Assembly: GCA_022841705.1 (NCBI GenBank)
Contig: JALHQZ010000004.1
Span: forward strand, 294,886-358,885
Direction: 5' to 3'
DNA length: 64,000 nucleotides
Source of the DNA: Pirellulales bacterium
GTDB lineage: Bacteria > Planctomycetota > Planctomycetia > Pirellulales > Lacipirellulaceae
The notes below the pieces were generated by a model that saw only the letters and a program-made list of their open reading frames with translations, ran no database searches and had not been told where the DNA came from. Below, piece after piece: positions 25,171 to 34,375 of this stretch (its first letter is position 1; each line of letters begins with the position of its first letter). Both the position numbers and the translations under genes were made by a program.

Positions 25171-25721
25171 ACCCACGCCTGTTCAGCTTTGTTGGTGGCG
25201 CTAAGGGGCCTTGGCAAGTTACTTCAACGAGAACGATCGTGGGTGAACCACTCACTCCGGTCGAAAGGATCGCTGTGGTGAGTGGCGATCAGGCTCTCCC
25301 CTCCCACGCCAAGTGGATTCTGCGCGGCGTGACCAGCAATGAACGATACACAACGCACGCCGAGAAGCGGCAACTCAGCGAAAGGCAGGCGTCGCTGGGC
25401 CGCACCGAGGCTCGGCACGCGGCCCTGATCCCCCTTCGCAAAAACGCGGCGTGGTGGGCGCTGAGTCAGGACGACCGCCGCTCCCTGTTTGAAGAGCATT
25501 CAAAGCACATTGCCATTGGGCTGAAGTATCTGCCCGCCATTGCTCGGCGGCTGCATCATTGCCGCGATCTCGCTGAGCAGGAACCTTTTGACTTTTTGAC
25601 CTTCTTCGATTTTGCGGACGTCGATTCGGTCGCCTTCGACGAGCTGCTCGCCGAATTGCGAAAGGGCGCAGAGTGGGAGTTTGTGGATCGGGAAGTGGAG
25701 ATTCGGATGATTCGCGATTGA
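25167..25721 (+). CDS. Chlorite dismutase-family heme protein
   Basis: Heme-binding Cld-fold protein of 184 aa, the length of short dimeric clade-2 proteins. WILRGVTSNERYTTHAEK, ALIPLRKNAAWWALSQDDRR, EEHSKHIAIGLKYLPAIARR and FDFLTFFDF follow the family pattern. The proximal heme ligand is probably His130 or His131 (RRLHHCRDL). Characterised chlorite dismutases have a catalytic Arg 13 residues after that His; an ungapped count lands on Phe143 or Leu144, so chlorite-to-oxygen activity should not be assumed. It is the last gene of the oxidant-defence operon, coupled by ATGA to the thioredoxin-like gene. Confidence 0.8.
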   Translation: MNPRLFSFVGGAKGPWQVTSTRTIVGEPLTPVERIAVVSGDQALPSHAKWILRGVTSNERYTTHAEKRQLSERQASLGRTEARHAALIPLRKNAAWWALSQDDRRSLFEEHSKHIAIGLKYLPAIARRLHHCRDLAEQEPFDFLTFFDFADVDSVAFDELLAELRKGAEWEFVDREVEIRMIRD

Positions 25722-25822
25722 TCGCCTGGAACGAGCGAACCTCTCTTGTTGGCTCAATCCCGCGACCTCCCCAGGTGAACACTCCGGCTGTTTGCCAGCT
25801 TTCTGCGCCGGCCCCCACAAAA

Positions 25823-25864
25823 AAAGCCAACCAGATCGCCTGCCCCGGCGACCCGATTGGCTTT
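25823..25864. terminator. Bidirectional terminator-like hairpin between convergent genes
   Basis: AAAGCCAA and TTGGCTTT form an 8-bp outer stem and TCGCC/GGCGA continues inside. An A-run before and AAATC/TTTAAA after give U-rich tails in both directions. It separates the Cld-like gene from the convergent 1.6-kilo-residue surface protein gene. Confidence 0.65.
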
Positions 25865-25901
25865 AAATCAACTGCGGCCACGCAGTTAGTTCACGCGACA
25901 G

Positions 25902-28900
25902 TTAACTCACACGGCTAAGAGCGCGGCGAAGGACTTGCCGCAGACCACTCGCGGGAGTTTCGGCTTTGGCCGGCTTCGGTCGGTCGCAATCGTCGGCCGC
26001 GTCTGAAGTTTCGCTCGAAGCCGCTGCTTGGCGTGCCGAGAGCAACAGTTCGAAGCGATCGCTCACCGGCGATGCAGCAGCATTCATTGTGGGGGTAAAG
26101 CTGCTGCGACGGCGCGGGCTGGCGGCAATCAGGCCTTCATCAGCCACCGCGATGTCGGCCAGTGCGGCGTCGATTGCGGCGGCGGAAGTCGGCACGGCGC
26201 CCGCCACTGCTGCGGCGATGCTGCTACTGGCGGATTGGCCGAAGTTCGCCACCCAGGTGTCGTAATCGGCCTGGCTCACATTGCCGGTGTTCGCCGGAGC
26301 GCGATTCGGCAAGGCGAAGGCCGTGCCGAGGCTATCGCGATACACGGTGTAGTCGGCGGCGTCGACCGAACCATTGTTGTTATAGTCGCCAATCGGGTTG
26401 GTGACCGTCTTAGTGAAGGTGAAGGTTGAACTGCCACCGAACTGCGTTCCGTTGTTGGCGACATCCACCACGCGACCATTGCCGATGATGCTATTGCCAG
26501 CGAAGTTCAGGCGATAGGTTCCTGCCGGAAGCTGCCCACCGGTCACGGCCGAGCCGGTGAAGGAAAGAGTCAGCGAGTTGGTGAAGAGGCCCGCGATAAC
26601 TGGCGAGGTATCAACGCCGGCGACCGCCGTCCCACTGGTGTTGGTAATCGTGATGCCGGTTCCATTAGCGCCGGTGAAGCTGAAGTTGCCATCGAGCACT
26701 TGGCTCACCGGACCGTTGAAGTTGACGGTCACTGTGCCAACGGGGTTGTTGGGCACAACACTGGTGAGTGCGACTAGCGGGCTGCTGGCGGCGGTGTTGA
26801 TCTCGCCGGGCGAGAGCGCGGCGCCGGTCACCGGCAAACCTTGGCTGTTAGCCGCCAAGTAGCCGGCCGGATCGTCACCGTTGCCCAACAAGTCACCACC
26901 AAACCACGCGGCGCCGCTGTTGATGACGGTGTTGCCACGGACGCGGCTGATGGCGTCATGGACGACCACGGCCGAGCCGACCGAAAATGCGTTCACATCG
27001 TTAGGATTCACGAGCGCCGTGCTACCGGGGAAGTACGAGCGGTCGAGCGCCCCGCCATCCTTAATCGCGACCGAATCGATGAACACCGCGCCCGCGGGGA
27101 GTTCAAGCGTGCCGTTGTTGTCCCAGTCGTAGTCGAAGTTGCCAAGCGCCAAGTTGGTGTTCGGCGAGTAGATGAGCGCGTAGGTGGCGCTGTCGTTGGC
27201 CAGCGCTTCCACATTCATCGCGGCCACGTTCACCTTGGTGGTGTCGCTCGGCACGGAGAAGTCGAAGTCATTAGCGGCTCCGATCACGGTGTAGCCACTG
27301 GAGCCGTTTTGGAAAGCGCCCAGGTCAACCACCAAGTCGCCCACCCCTTCGAACTGTCCGGAGTCACCATCGATCGCAACGAAATACAGCGAACCCATCG
27401 CACTGCCGGCCGTGCCCGCAAGTTCCGCGAACTCCGAACCCCCGTCGTTGCCGGGCGAATTGATAAAGAACTCGTTGAGCAGCACTGAAGGACTGGCGGT
27501 GTTGAAGTCGTTATCGCGAATGGTAAGCGTGGCGGCCGCACGATCAATCGTCACGCCCGTGCCGGTGAGCGACAGCAGCAGCGTTTCGTTCCGCTCAAGC
27601 GCAGTATCGTTGTTGATCGGAATCGTAAAGGTCTTGGAGATTTCCGAGCCACTGAACGAAACGGTTCCGGTCGAGGGGCCGGTGATGTCGGAGAGATTCC
27701 CCGTACCGGCAGCGATCGACCAGTTCAAGGTCGCGGCGCCAGCGGTTCCACCAACACGTTCGACGGCGATGGTCGCCGTGCCGTTCTCGTTGACGGTGAA
27801 GCCCTCATCCGAGAAGCGGAATGAGCCGGGCCCGGTGGGATTGTTGTAAAGAATGGTCAGCTTGGGCGTTTGCCGCGCTTCGGCGCCGAAGTAGTCGGCC
27901 GAGGCGAAAGTCCAGTCGAGGCTTGAATCGCTGATGATCGACCAGCCGAAGTTTTCAAGCGTACCGTTTGCCCACGCTTGTAAGGTGTTGATGTCCAGCG
28001 GGATATCAACCAACCCGCGGAGACCCGGGGTGGTGACAATCGCATCGGGTTCGGCGGTGGCTTCGACATCATCGGGCGTGACGCCGTTCAGCAGATTGTC
28101 ACCGACAGTCCCTTGCGGATCGACCCACGAAGCGGTGTCTTCATCCCAGTTTTGCAGCATCCGGAACAAGCGAACTTCGCTGTTCGAGGCAGTCGCGTTC
28201 ACCACATCGACCGTGATGAAGCCGCCAAAGATTTGCGCCCCGGCGGGGACCTGATCGGGCCCACTCCCGAACAGATCATTGAACGCGAGCAAGCCTTGAG
28301 CGGGGCGAGCATCGACACCCGTGAAGGCGCCGAGTTGTTCGTCAACAACAATCGTCGCGGCGACACCCGGAGCGCCAAGACCACTGGTGGGCAAGCGGCT
28401 GTTGAGCGTCGAGTCCCGCACGCCCGTGTAACCGTTCACCCCTTCTTGGAAGGTCTTGGTCAGCACGTTCCCGTCGCGAACGGTCACCACCGTCGAGGCG
28501 GCGACGATTTGGTAGGGGCTGGTGCTTGAAGTCAGCAAGATCGTGAAAGTTTCAAAACCTTCAGAAACACTGTCAACAGTGATCGGAATAGTGATGGTCT
28601 GCTCGCTCACCTGATCGCCAAAGGTGAGCGTACTTCCCGGGGCTGGGGTGGTGAAGTCGAGACCGGCGACGGCGGTGCCGTTCGCGGTGGTGTAGCCCAC
28701 CGTGATCGTGCCGCTCAGGTCACCGGTGCGAAGCACCTTCACGCTCACCGTGCCAGCCGCTTCGTCCACGGTGATTGCCTTCACTTCCAGGCCCACGTTG
28801 CGCAGGATGTTGGGGGCGCCAGGAGTGATGACCGCGCCGGCGGGCGAAACCACGCTGGCGGCGGTGGGATTGTTGGCGTCGGTGCGGTACTTGCCAGTGA

Positions 28901-30632
28901 CCGCATCGGTAATGTCGCCGTTGAACCACACGCCGATCGAATTGGGATCACGCTGTCCGACGCGGCGGCTCACGGCATCGGAGGTCGTGTTGGAGCTGTT
29001 GATGCCGTCCGGCTGGTGAACGTGGGCGCCGGGCGAGCCGGTGACGTTTACTGTGCGGTCGCGGTCGCCACCGCCCCCTTCGTTCACGCCGACGTGATCG
29101 ATGTACTGAGCGCCGGCGGGAAGCTGATCGAGCTTGCCGACTTCGCCCGGAATGTTTTCGACCGCCGTGGCGGCTGTGGTAAGGTAAGCGCCAACGGTGT
29201 CGTAGTCCGTGCCAACGGTCAGCAGCGAGCCGCCGCGGATCAGGGCGTAAGTTTGCGAGGAATCTTCGAGCTTGCCACCGGCGCCATCCAAGAGCGCGGT
29301 GGTCAGTTGGTTGGTCGCGGCATCCTTGGTGTACGCCCAGTTGGTGGGAGTGATCACCAACAGGCCGTTTGAACCAAATGTTTGCCCGGCGAGGTCAATC
29401 ACGAAGTCGACCACCCCGATGCCGCCGGTCCCTTCTTCTTCTTCGCTTTCAAAGACCACAAACTGGTAGCCGTTCAGGCTGGCGCCGTGGGTGCCGATCA
29501 GCTCGATGTATTCGCGGTTGGTTTCGTCGAGCGTGCTGGACGAGATGTTGGCGAGGACTTCGTTGATGAGCGCGTCGTCATCGTCGATCGAGAGCGTGGC
29601 GGAGCCGGCGCCGGACTTGATCGCCGATCCACTGGTGGGATTCGAGAGGGTGACCGAGATGGTTTCGAAACCTTCCAGAGCGGTGTCGCCGAAGATCGTG
29701 ACGGGGATTTCCTTGACCGTTTCGCCGGGGCCGAAGGTGAGTTGCCCCGTCGTGGCGGTGAAGTCGTCTCCCGCCGTGGCGCCGTTGGTGGTTCCGGTGG
29801 CGATGGTGTAGTGCACAGTGACCGTGCCGGTCGACCCGCCGAGTCGGGCGACGGGCAGCGAGGCAACGCTGGAGCCGGCGTTACCTTCAGTCGTGCTGGG
29901 ATTAAGCGTCAAGAATTCAAAGGTGCCGGCGCCCGACGGGGGAGTGAAATCCACCGTCAGCAGCGGCCGGTCTGCAGGGGCCGCTTCGGAAGTATCGAAG
30001 TCCCAACCGTTGGTGGTGGCCGACTCAATCAGCCAGCCGAAGTTGGCTTCGCCGGAAGCCCAGTGCCGGAGCGACTTGGTGACGTCGAGCGTTTGCGGAC
30101 CAGTGCGGGAATCAAACAGAATCGAATCGGGCGGCAAGCCCCGGACTTCGCCTTCGAACGCGGAGATGCCGCCGACCTGGCCGAAGGAGTTCCAGGACGC
30201 GGTTCCTTCGTTCCAATCGGTGAGCATCCGGTAGAAACTCATCTGCATGGCGGCGTTGGAGTCGTTGCCCACCCGCATGCGAAGCGACGCCGAGTTAATC
30301 GTCGACCCGAGCGGAATTTTGCCGGGTTCGTTGGTGCTGGTGAAGATGCTGTCGAACTTGAGGAGACCCTGCCGCACGCCGCCGACGTCTTGTTGGTCAA
30401 CGCTGATCGACGTTTCGGTGCCGAAATTCACGCCGGGTAGTTGCGAGTAAAGGACCGTGTCCTGCGTGCCCGTGTAGAGCCCGGCGCCTTCTTGGAAGGT
30501 TTGCACGGTGAGTGCGATCCGCTCTTCAAGATTTTCGAGCGACCAAGTGCGACGCTGCGCAGAGAGCGACTTCCTAATCCGTTCGCGACGGGTGATTTTG
30601 GGGAAAGAGAGCGCCTTGAGCTTGTTGAACAT
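25902..30632 (-). CDS. Giant secreted surface protein: DNRLRE, Calx-beta, lamin-tail-like and dockerin-like modules
   Basis: Extracellular adhesin-like protein of about 1576 aa. After a basic N-terminus it has SLENLEERIALT, the LEPR-type surface motif of planctomycetes. Two units follow, each of a DNRLRE domain (VQTFQEGAGLYTGTQDT; KTFQEGVNGYTGVRDST), Calx-beta strands (GETVKEIPVTIFGD; SEQTITIPITVDS; SKTFTIPINND) and a lamin-tail-like region (INEVLANISSS; LLNEFFINSPG). Near the C-terminus is a dockerin-type calcium loop GDYNNNGSVDAADYTVYRD. The start at 30632 (MFNKLKAL) gives the usual N-terminus; upstream codons are not conserved. Confidence 0.85.
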   Translation of the reverse strand: MFNKLKALSFPKITRRERIRKSLSAQRRTWSLENLEERIALTVQTFQEGAGLYTGTQDTVLYSQLPGVNFGTETSISVDQQDVGGVRQGLLKFDSIFTSTNEPGKIPLGSTINSASLRMRVGNDSNAAMQMSFYRMLTDWNEGTASWNSFGQVGGISAFEGEVRGLPPDSILFDSRTGPQTLDVTKSLRHWASGEANFGWLIESATTNGWDFDTSEAAPADRPLLTVDFTPPSGAGTFEFLTLNPSTTEGNAGSSVASLPVARLGGSTGTVTVHYTIATGTTNGATAGDDFTATTGQLTFGPGETVKEIPVTIFGDTALEGFETISVTLSNPTSGSAIKSGAGSATLSIDDDDALINEVLANISSSTLDETNREYIELIGTHGASLNGYQFVVFESEEEEGTGGIGVVDFVIDLAGQTFGSNGLLVITPTNWAYTKDAATNQLTTALLDGAGGKLEDSSQTYALIRGGSLLTVGTDYDTVGAYLTTAATAVENIPGEVGKLDQLPAGAQYIDHVGVNEGGGGDRDRTVNVTGSPGAHVHQPDGINSSNTTSDAVSRRVGQRDPNSIGVWFNGDITDAVTGKYRTDANNPTAASVVSPAGAVITPGAPNILRNVGLEVKAITVDEAAGTVSVKVLRTGDLSGTITVGYTTANGTAVAGLDFTTPAPGSTLTFGDQVSEQTITIPITVDSVSEGFETFTILLTSSTSPYQIVAASTVVTVRDGNVLTKTFQEGVNGYTGVRDSTLNSRLPTSGLGAPGVAATIVVDEQLGAFTGVDARPAQGLLAFNDLFGSGPDQVPAGAQIFGGFITVDVVNATASNSEVRLFRMLQNWDEDTASWVDPQGTVGDNLLNGVTPDDVEATAEPDAIVTTPGLRGLVDIPLDINTLQAWANGTLENFGWSIISDSSLDWTFASADYFGAEARQTPKLTILYNNPTGPGSFRFSDEGFTVNENGTATIAVERVGGTAGAATLNWSIAAGTGNLSDITGPSTGTVSFSGSEISKTFTIPINNDTALERNETLLLSLTGTGVTIDRAAATLTIRDNDFNTASPSVLLNEFFINSPGNDGGSEFAELAGTAGSAMGSLYFVAIDGDSGQFEGVGDLVVDLGAFQNGSSGYTVIGAANDFDFSVPSDTTKVNVAAMNVEALANDSATYALIYSPNTNLALGNFDYDWDNNGTLELPAGAVFIDSVAIKDGGALDRSYFPGSTALVNPNDVNAFSVGSAVVVHDAISRVRGNTVINSGAAWFGGDLLGNGDDPAGYLAANSQGLPVTGAALSPGEINTAASSPLVALTSVVPNNPVGTVTVNFNGPVSQVLDGNFSFTGANGTGITITNTSGTAVAGVDTSPVIAGLFTNSLTLSFTGSAVTGGQLPAGTYRLNFAGNSIIGNGRVVDVANNGTQFGGSSTFTFTKTVTNPIGDYNNNGSVDAADYTVYRDSLGTAFALPNRAPANTGNVSQADYDTWVANFGQSASSSIAAAVAGAVPTSAAAIDAALADIAVADEGLIAASPRRRSSFTPTMNAAASPVSDRFELLLSARQAAASSETSDAADDCDRPKPAKAETPASGLRQVLRRALSRVS

Positions 30633-30809
30633 ACGAAGAATCCGCTTCCAAGGATGCGTAAGGGAGGGGTGCGTAATGAGCGACAGCGTGAACTCTGGCC
30701 CCATGGGGGCGATCAACCAACAAAACCGAAACTAACTAAAAAGTGTGAAGCTTTGACAATTAAAACGATGAAGAGCCGTTGAAGATTGGGGGCGGTTATC
30801 CGAATCGAA

Positions 30810-32027
30810 CTACAGCCCGATCGACTCTCCTTCGCCGCGCGTGCAGGCGGCACGCCAGACGTCGTACTCGATGTCATCGGCGACGAACCGCACCGAGCCA
30901 TCACCGAGCGCGGCGTTCACGCCGCCGGGATGCCGGCTCCGAGCGGCGGCATATTGCTGACCGTCTTGAACCTCTTCGCACGGCATATCGGGGGTGTCTT
31001 GAACGGTGAGGCCGTCGTTCGCACAAGCGGGAATGCGGTCGACAGCGGGATTTCCCGCCCCTTCGAACTTCGTGGGGATCGTGCCACCCTTGGTATTCGG
31101 TGGCAGATAGCCGGTGAAGGCGCTCGCGCCGATGCCTCCAACCATCCAGGCGCCGCGCCAGTCGCCGTTGCCCGGCACACCATCTTCTTCTTTGTTGGGG
31201 TCGGCTTCGTCCCACGTTAGCACTTCGCTGAGCATCACGGTCTTCGACATCCCATCCGTGACGCGGGCGATTTCGTAACCTTTGCCTACGCGCTGCGCTG
31301 GGGGATTTTTGCTAATGCGGTTGAAGCCGAACATGCCGCCACGGCCAGGGTTCGCGTTCCGGGGGAAGGTCGAACTTGTCGGGACCGCTTCGAGCGCGGT
31401 GTAACCGCCGTAGCAGACGACGTAGTTGGATTTCGACAAGTTGCCGAGCCCCATTCCGCTGGAATCCTCGTCACCGTCTTGGTAGTAAGAGAGGGCGCTT
31501 CCGGAACTGGGTGTGCCGGAACTCGGGCAGAACATAAACGCGTAAGCCTTGGCGCCGATCCCTCCTTCACCGCCAAACTCCTTGCGCTTGTAATCCCAGT
31601 TATCGGCGGGATTGGCTTCAACAAGATCTTCGGGAAAGTTCTTGAGTGCGTTCGCGACGAACCCTGCCATTGCGGGCTCTTCGATAAAGCCAAACAGTTG
31701 AATGGCCCAGTCTGGGCCGTAACATTTGCCCCCTTTCTGCGTGCCGGAAACCCACCAAGATGGCAGCCGCGTGCCATTTTGCGCCGCGTCGTCAACACAG
31801 GTCGGTTGACCGGGCGGCAAGAAGCCGAACGCAGACTCGAAGTTCATCACCGAGAGGGCGAGTTGCTTCTGACCATTCACGCAGCTATTCCGCCGCGCCG
31901 CCTCGCGCGCCGCTTGCACCGCGGGTAGCAACAGCGCCACCAAGATGCCGATGATGGCGATCACCACCAAGAGCTCGACCAAAGTGAAGGCCGGACGATA
32001 ACGGCAGAATTCTTTGCGAAGTAACAT
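30810..32027 (-). CDS. DUF1559 prepilin-like secreted protein
   Basis: Planctomycete family protein of 405 aa. N-terminal RPAFTLVELLVVIAIIGIL is a type IV prepilin-like cleavage/methylation motif with a single hydrophobic helix, followed by PAVQAAREAARR. The C-terminal part has SRHPGGVNAALGDGSVRFV, the H-x-GG-x-N-x4-DGSV signature of DUF1559. These are minor-pseudopilin-like exported proteins of unknown role. ATG at 32027 matches the motif; a phased repeat array lies about 130-190 bases upstream. Confidence 0.93.
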   Translation of the reverse strand: MLLRKEFCRYRPAFTLVELLVVIAIIGILVALLLPAVQAAREAARRNSCVNGQKQLALSVMNFESAFGFLPPGQPTCVDDAAQNGTRLPSWWVSGTQKGGKCYGPDWAIQLFGFIEEPAMAGFVANALKNFPEDLVEANPADNWDYKRKEFGGEGGIGAKAYAFMFCPSSGTPSSGSALSYYQDGDEDSSGMGLGNLSKSNYVVCYGGYTALEAVPTSSTFPRNANPGRGGMFGFNRISKNPPAQRVGKGYEIARVTDGMSKTVMLSEVLTWDEADPNKEEDGVPGNGDWRGAWMVGGIGASAFTGYLPPNTKGGTIPTKFEGAGNPAVDRIPACANDGLTVQDTPDMPCEEVQDGQQYAAARSRHPGGVNAALGDGSVRFVADDIEYDVWRAACTRGEGESIGL

Positions 32028-32153
32028 CGAGAACTCGTTACAACTTGTTGAAGGAGGAAGGGCGCTCAGCCAGCACCAGCGAAGGTGCGATTGACGAAGC
32101 TGTTGTCGCCGTGAGCGCATAACGTAGCGATGCAATGCGCAGGCGGTCAATCA

Positions 32154-32212
32154 ACTTCATCGAAGATTCACGGAAGCTTCACGAGCTTCATCGAAGCTTC
32201 ATTCGTTCTTCA
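32154..32212 (-). promoter_or_regulatory. Array of six helically phased TGAAGC-type direct repeats
   Basis: On the plus strand six NNTTCA units begin at 32154, 32165, 32176, 32185, 32196 and 32207, that is steps of 11, 11, 9, 11 and 11 bases. In gene orientation this is a head-to-tail TGAAGC/TGAATC array, the layout of PhoB/OmpR-type sites. The same ATGAAGCTTCGATGAA core occurs at 34620-34635 before the DNRLRE/PEP-CTERM gene, in the same orientation relative to its gene. Confidence 0.5.
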
Positions 32213-32671
32213 CGCGCGGCGCGAGAATGCGCAAGCGTGGCGGCTTAAGGAGGCGCAGTGAAACACTGTGCCCCCTTGAAGCAGGGAGTTGTGAGACTTG
32301 ATTCATCGCGGGATGTGGTCCTGTCACAGTCGTCGCGCAGCCTCCCGTGAGACCGCTGTGCTGCGAGAGCGGGCGCGTGGCCGATCTGTAATCAGTGCAG
32401 CGAGCGGTTGTTGCATGCCGCTGTCTTTAATATTCCTGACCGGTGGGGATAACCGCGAGATCGAGCAATCAATTGCTGCGATGTCACAGAAACTGACACG
32501 CTATTGCGCTGCTCTTCATCGATCATTAAATTCAGCTTTACGATTTCTTCACTCGATTGTGACAGAACTATCGCAGCGAATGCGCGCACTGCGAGAATCC
32601 AAACATGCTCCCGCTAATTCGCCGGATGTTGAAGCTCTGACTCACCTGCCAGAAATCAATTGCGGCCAGTG
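32213..32671. other. Intergenic, nothing recognised
   Basis: Between divergent genes. It contains a frame at 32298-32672 that has no family features and biased codon use; not called. Promoters for the amidohydrolase are expected here. Confidence 0.4.
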
Positions 32672-34375
32672 ATGATGGTTTTAGTGATTGCGATTCGGGC
32701 CGTTTTCGCAGTTGTGATTTGCGGCTTGGTACAGATCGTCAGCGCGGCCGAGCAATCGCCCGCTGAACTCGTGGTGCTCAACGCAGCGGTAAAGACAATG
32801 GACGCCGAGGCGCCGTTGGCCGAGGCATTCGCCGTGCAGCACGGCCGATTCATGCGAGTGGGGAGCGCTGCGGAGGTTCGCCCGCACATTGGTCCGGATA
32901 CCCGAGTCATAGACGCCGCTGGCAAAACAGTCTTACCCGGGTTTAACGACGCTCACATTCACCCCAGCCCGCGATTTAGCGAAGATTCTCCGCTCGGTTG
33001 GGTGCCATGCGGCCCAGATTCTGTGGCTAGCATCGAGGAATTGGTGGAGCGCTTGCGGGCGAAAGCCGTCCTTACGCCTGCTGGGCAATGGGTCAAGGGT
33101 GAACGATACCAAGATACCAAGCTCGGTCGGCATCCCACGCGGCAAGATCTTGACAAGGTCTCCAAGCTCCATCCGGTTTCGATCAGCCATTCAAGCGGTC
33201 ACGTGGCGGTAGTTAACTCGTTCGCGCTGGAACTCGCCAACGTTGATCAGCGGACTCCCGATCCGCGTGGCGGGCGGTTCGATCGCGACGCGGCGGGAGT
33301 TCCCAACGGCATCTTGCGAGAATCGGCGAAAGGGATCGTTTTTTCCGCCGGCCCCAATGAGCCTGAACCCTCAACCGAAGAATGGATCTCAGGCATTCAT
33401 CGACAGTTCGAGCGCTACCTAGAGCAGGGGATTACCAGTATTCAAATCGCGGGAACCGACCCTGAGACGCTTGAACTTTATCGCAAGGCCCAGGTGCATA
33501 AACCTCAGGTTCGCATCTATGCGATGTTGCGACGCGAGCACGTACCAAGATTGCGCGCCTTGATCGCCAGTTCGGAAGGGCCACGGGGTGATGAGTGGCT
33601 CAAGGTCGGCGCCATTAAAATGTTTCACGGCAATTCGCTCTCCGGGCAAACCTGCTGGCTGTACGAACCGTACGAGGGGCGGCCCGACTACTACGGCATC
33701 CCGCCTGTCGCCTCGCAGGCGGAGCTCAATCGCCAGGTGTTGGAAATCCACCAAGCAGGACTGCAAGTTTGCGTCCATTCCAACGGCGATCGCGAAATCG
33801 ACATGGTGCTCAACGCGTACGAGGAAGCGCTTAAGACCTCGCCCCGAACCGATCACCGCCATCGCATCGAACACGCCAGTATCTGCAATGCCCAGATTCT
33901 CGAGCGCGTCAAAAGCTTGGGGGTTGTTCTGGCGCTGCATTCCTACATTTGGGAACACGGCGACAAGATGGAGGTCTACGGCCCACAGCGCTGGCCCTGG
34001 ATGCATCCCGCCGCTGCGGCGCTAAGCAGCGGCATCTGGGTCGCCGGGAATAGCGATTCTCCGGTGAGTTCAGCAATTCCGCTGCTACAAATCCAAAGCA
34101 TGGTCACGCGCGAGAGTGCTGAAGGTAAAGTGTACGGCCCTGAACAGAGAATTAGTCTCGATCAAGCGATCCATGCATGGACCCTTGGGAGCGCCTACGC
34201 ATCTTTTGATGATCAGGAGAAAGGGTCGATCACAGTCGGCAAATTAGCAGACTTTGTGATTTTGGCCGACGATCCCGATCGCGTACCGCCGCAGAAACTC
34301 AAGGACATTCGAGTAGATTTGACGTTCGTGGACGGGAAGGTCGCCTACGACTCGCGTCAAAATAGCTCGAAATAG
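32672..34375 (+). CDS. Secreted amidohydrolase, YtcJ/Amidohydro_3-like
   Basis: Exported metal-dependent hydrolase of 567 aa; signal peptide about 1-25 (ICGLVQIVSAAE). The metal site begins with LPGFNDAHIHPSPRF (HxH), and further ligands are in VCVHSNGDREID, HRIEHASICN and the Asp in GNSDSPVSS, the order of the YtcJ branch of the amidohydrolase superfamily. The C-terminal VGKLADFVILADDP closes the small beta-domain. The substrate is unknown. ATG at 32672 is chosen; a TTG lies 12 bases upstream and no strong RBS decides. Confidence 0.88.
   Translation: MMVLVIAIRAVFAVVICGLVQIVSAAEQSPAELVVLNAAVKTMDAEAPLAEAFAVQHGRFMRVGSAAEVRPHIGPDTRVIDAAGKTVLPGFNDAHIHPSPRFSEDSPLGWVPCGPDSVASIEELVERLRAKAVLTPAGQWVKGERYQDTKLGRHPTRQDLDKVSKLHPVSISHSSGHVAVVNSFALELANVDQRTPDPRGGRFDRDAAGVPNGILRESAKGIVFSAGPNEPEPSTEEWISGIHRQFERYLEQGITSIQIAGTDPETLELYRKAQVHKPQVRIYAMLRREHVPRLRALIASSEGPRGDEWLKVGAIKMFHGNSLSGQTCWLYEPYEGRPDYYGIPPVASQAELNRQVLEIHQAGLQVCVHSNGDREIDMVLNAYEEALKTSPRTDHRHRIEHASICNAQILERVKSLGVVLALHSYIWEHGDKMEVYGPQRWPWMHPAAAALSSGIWVAGNSDSPVSSAIPLLQIQSMVTRESAEGKVYGPEQRISLDQAIHAWTLGSAYASFDDQEKGSITVGKLADFVILADDPDRVPPQKLKDIRVDLTFVDGKVAYDSRQNSSK

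Noticed and set aside
29382..30440. 352-codon plus-strand frame within the giant surface protein gene
   Set aside because: Shadow frame opposite a well supported gene; Gly/Arg-rich, no domain, caused by the GC-biased third codon positions.
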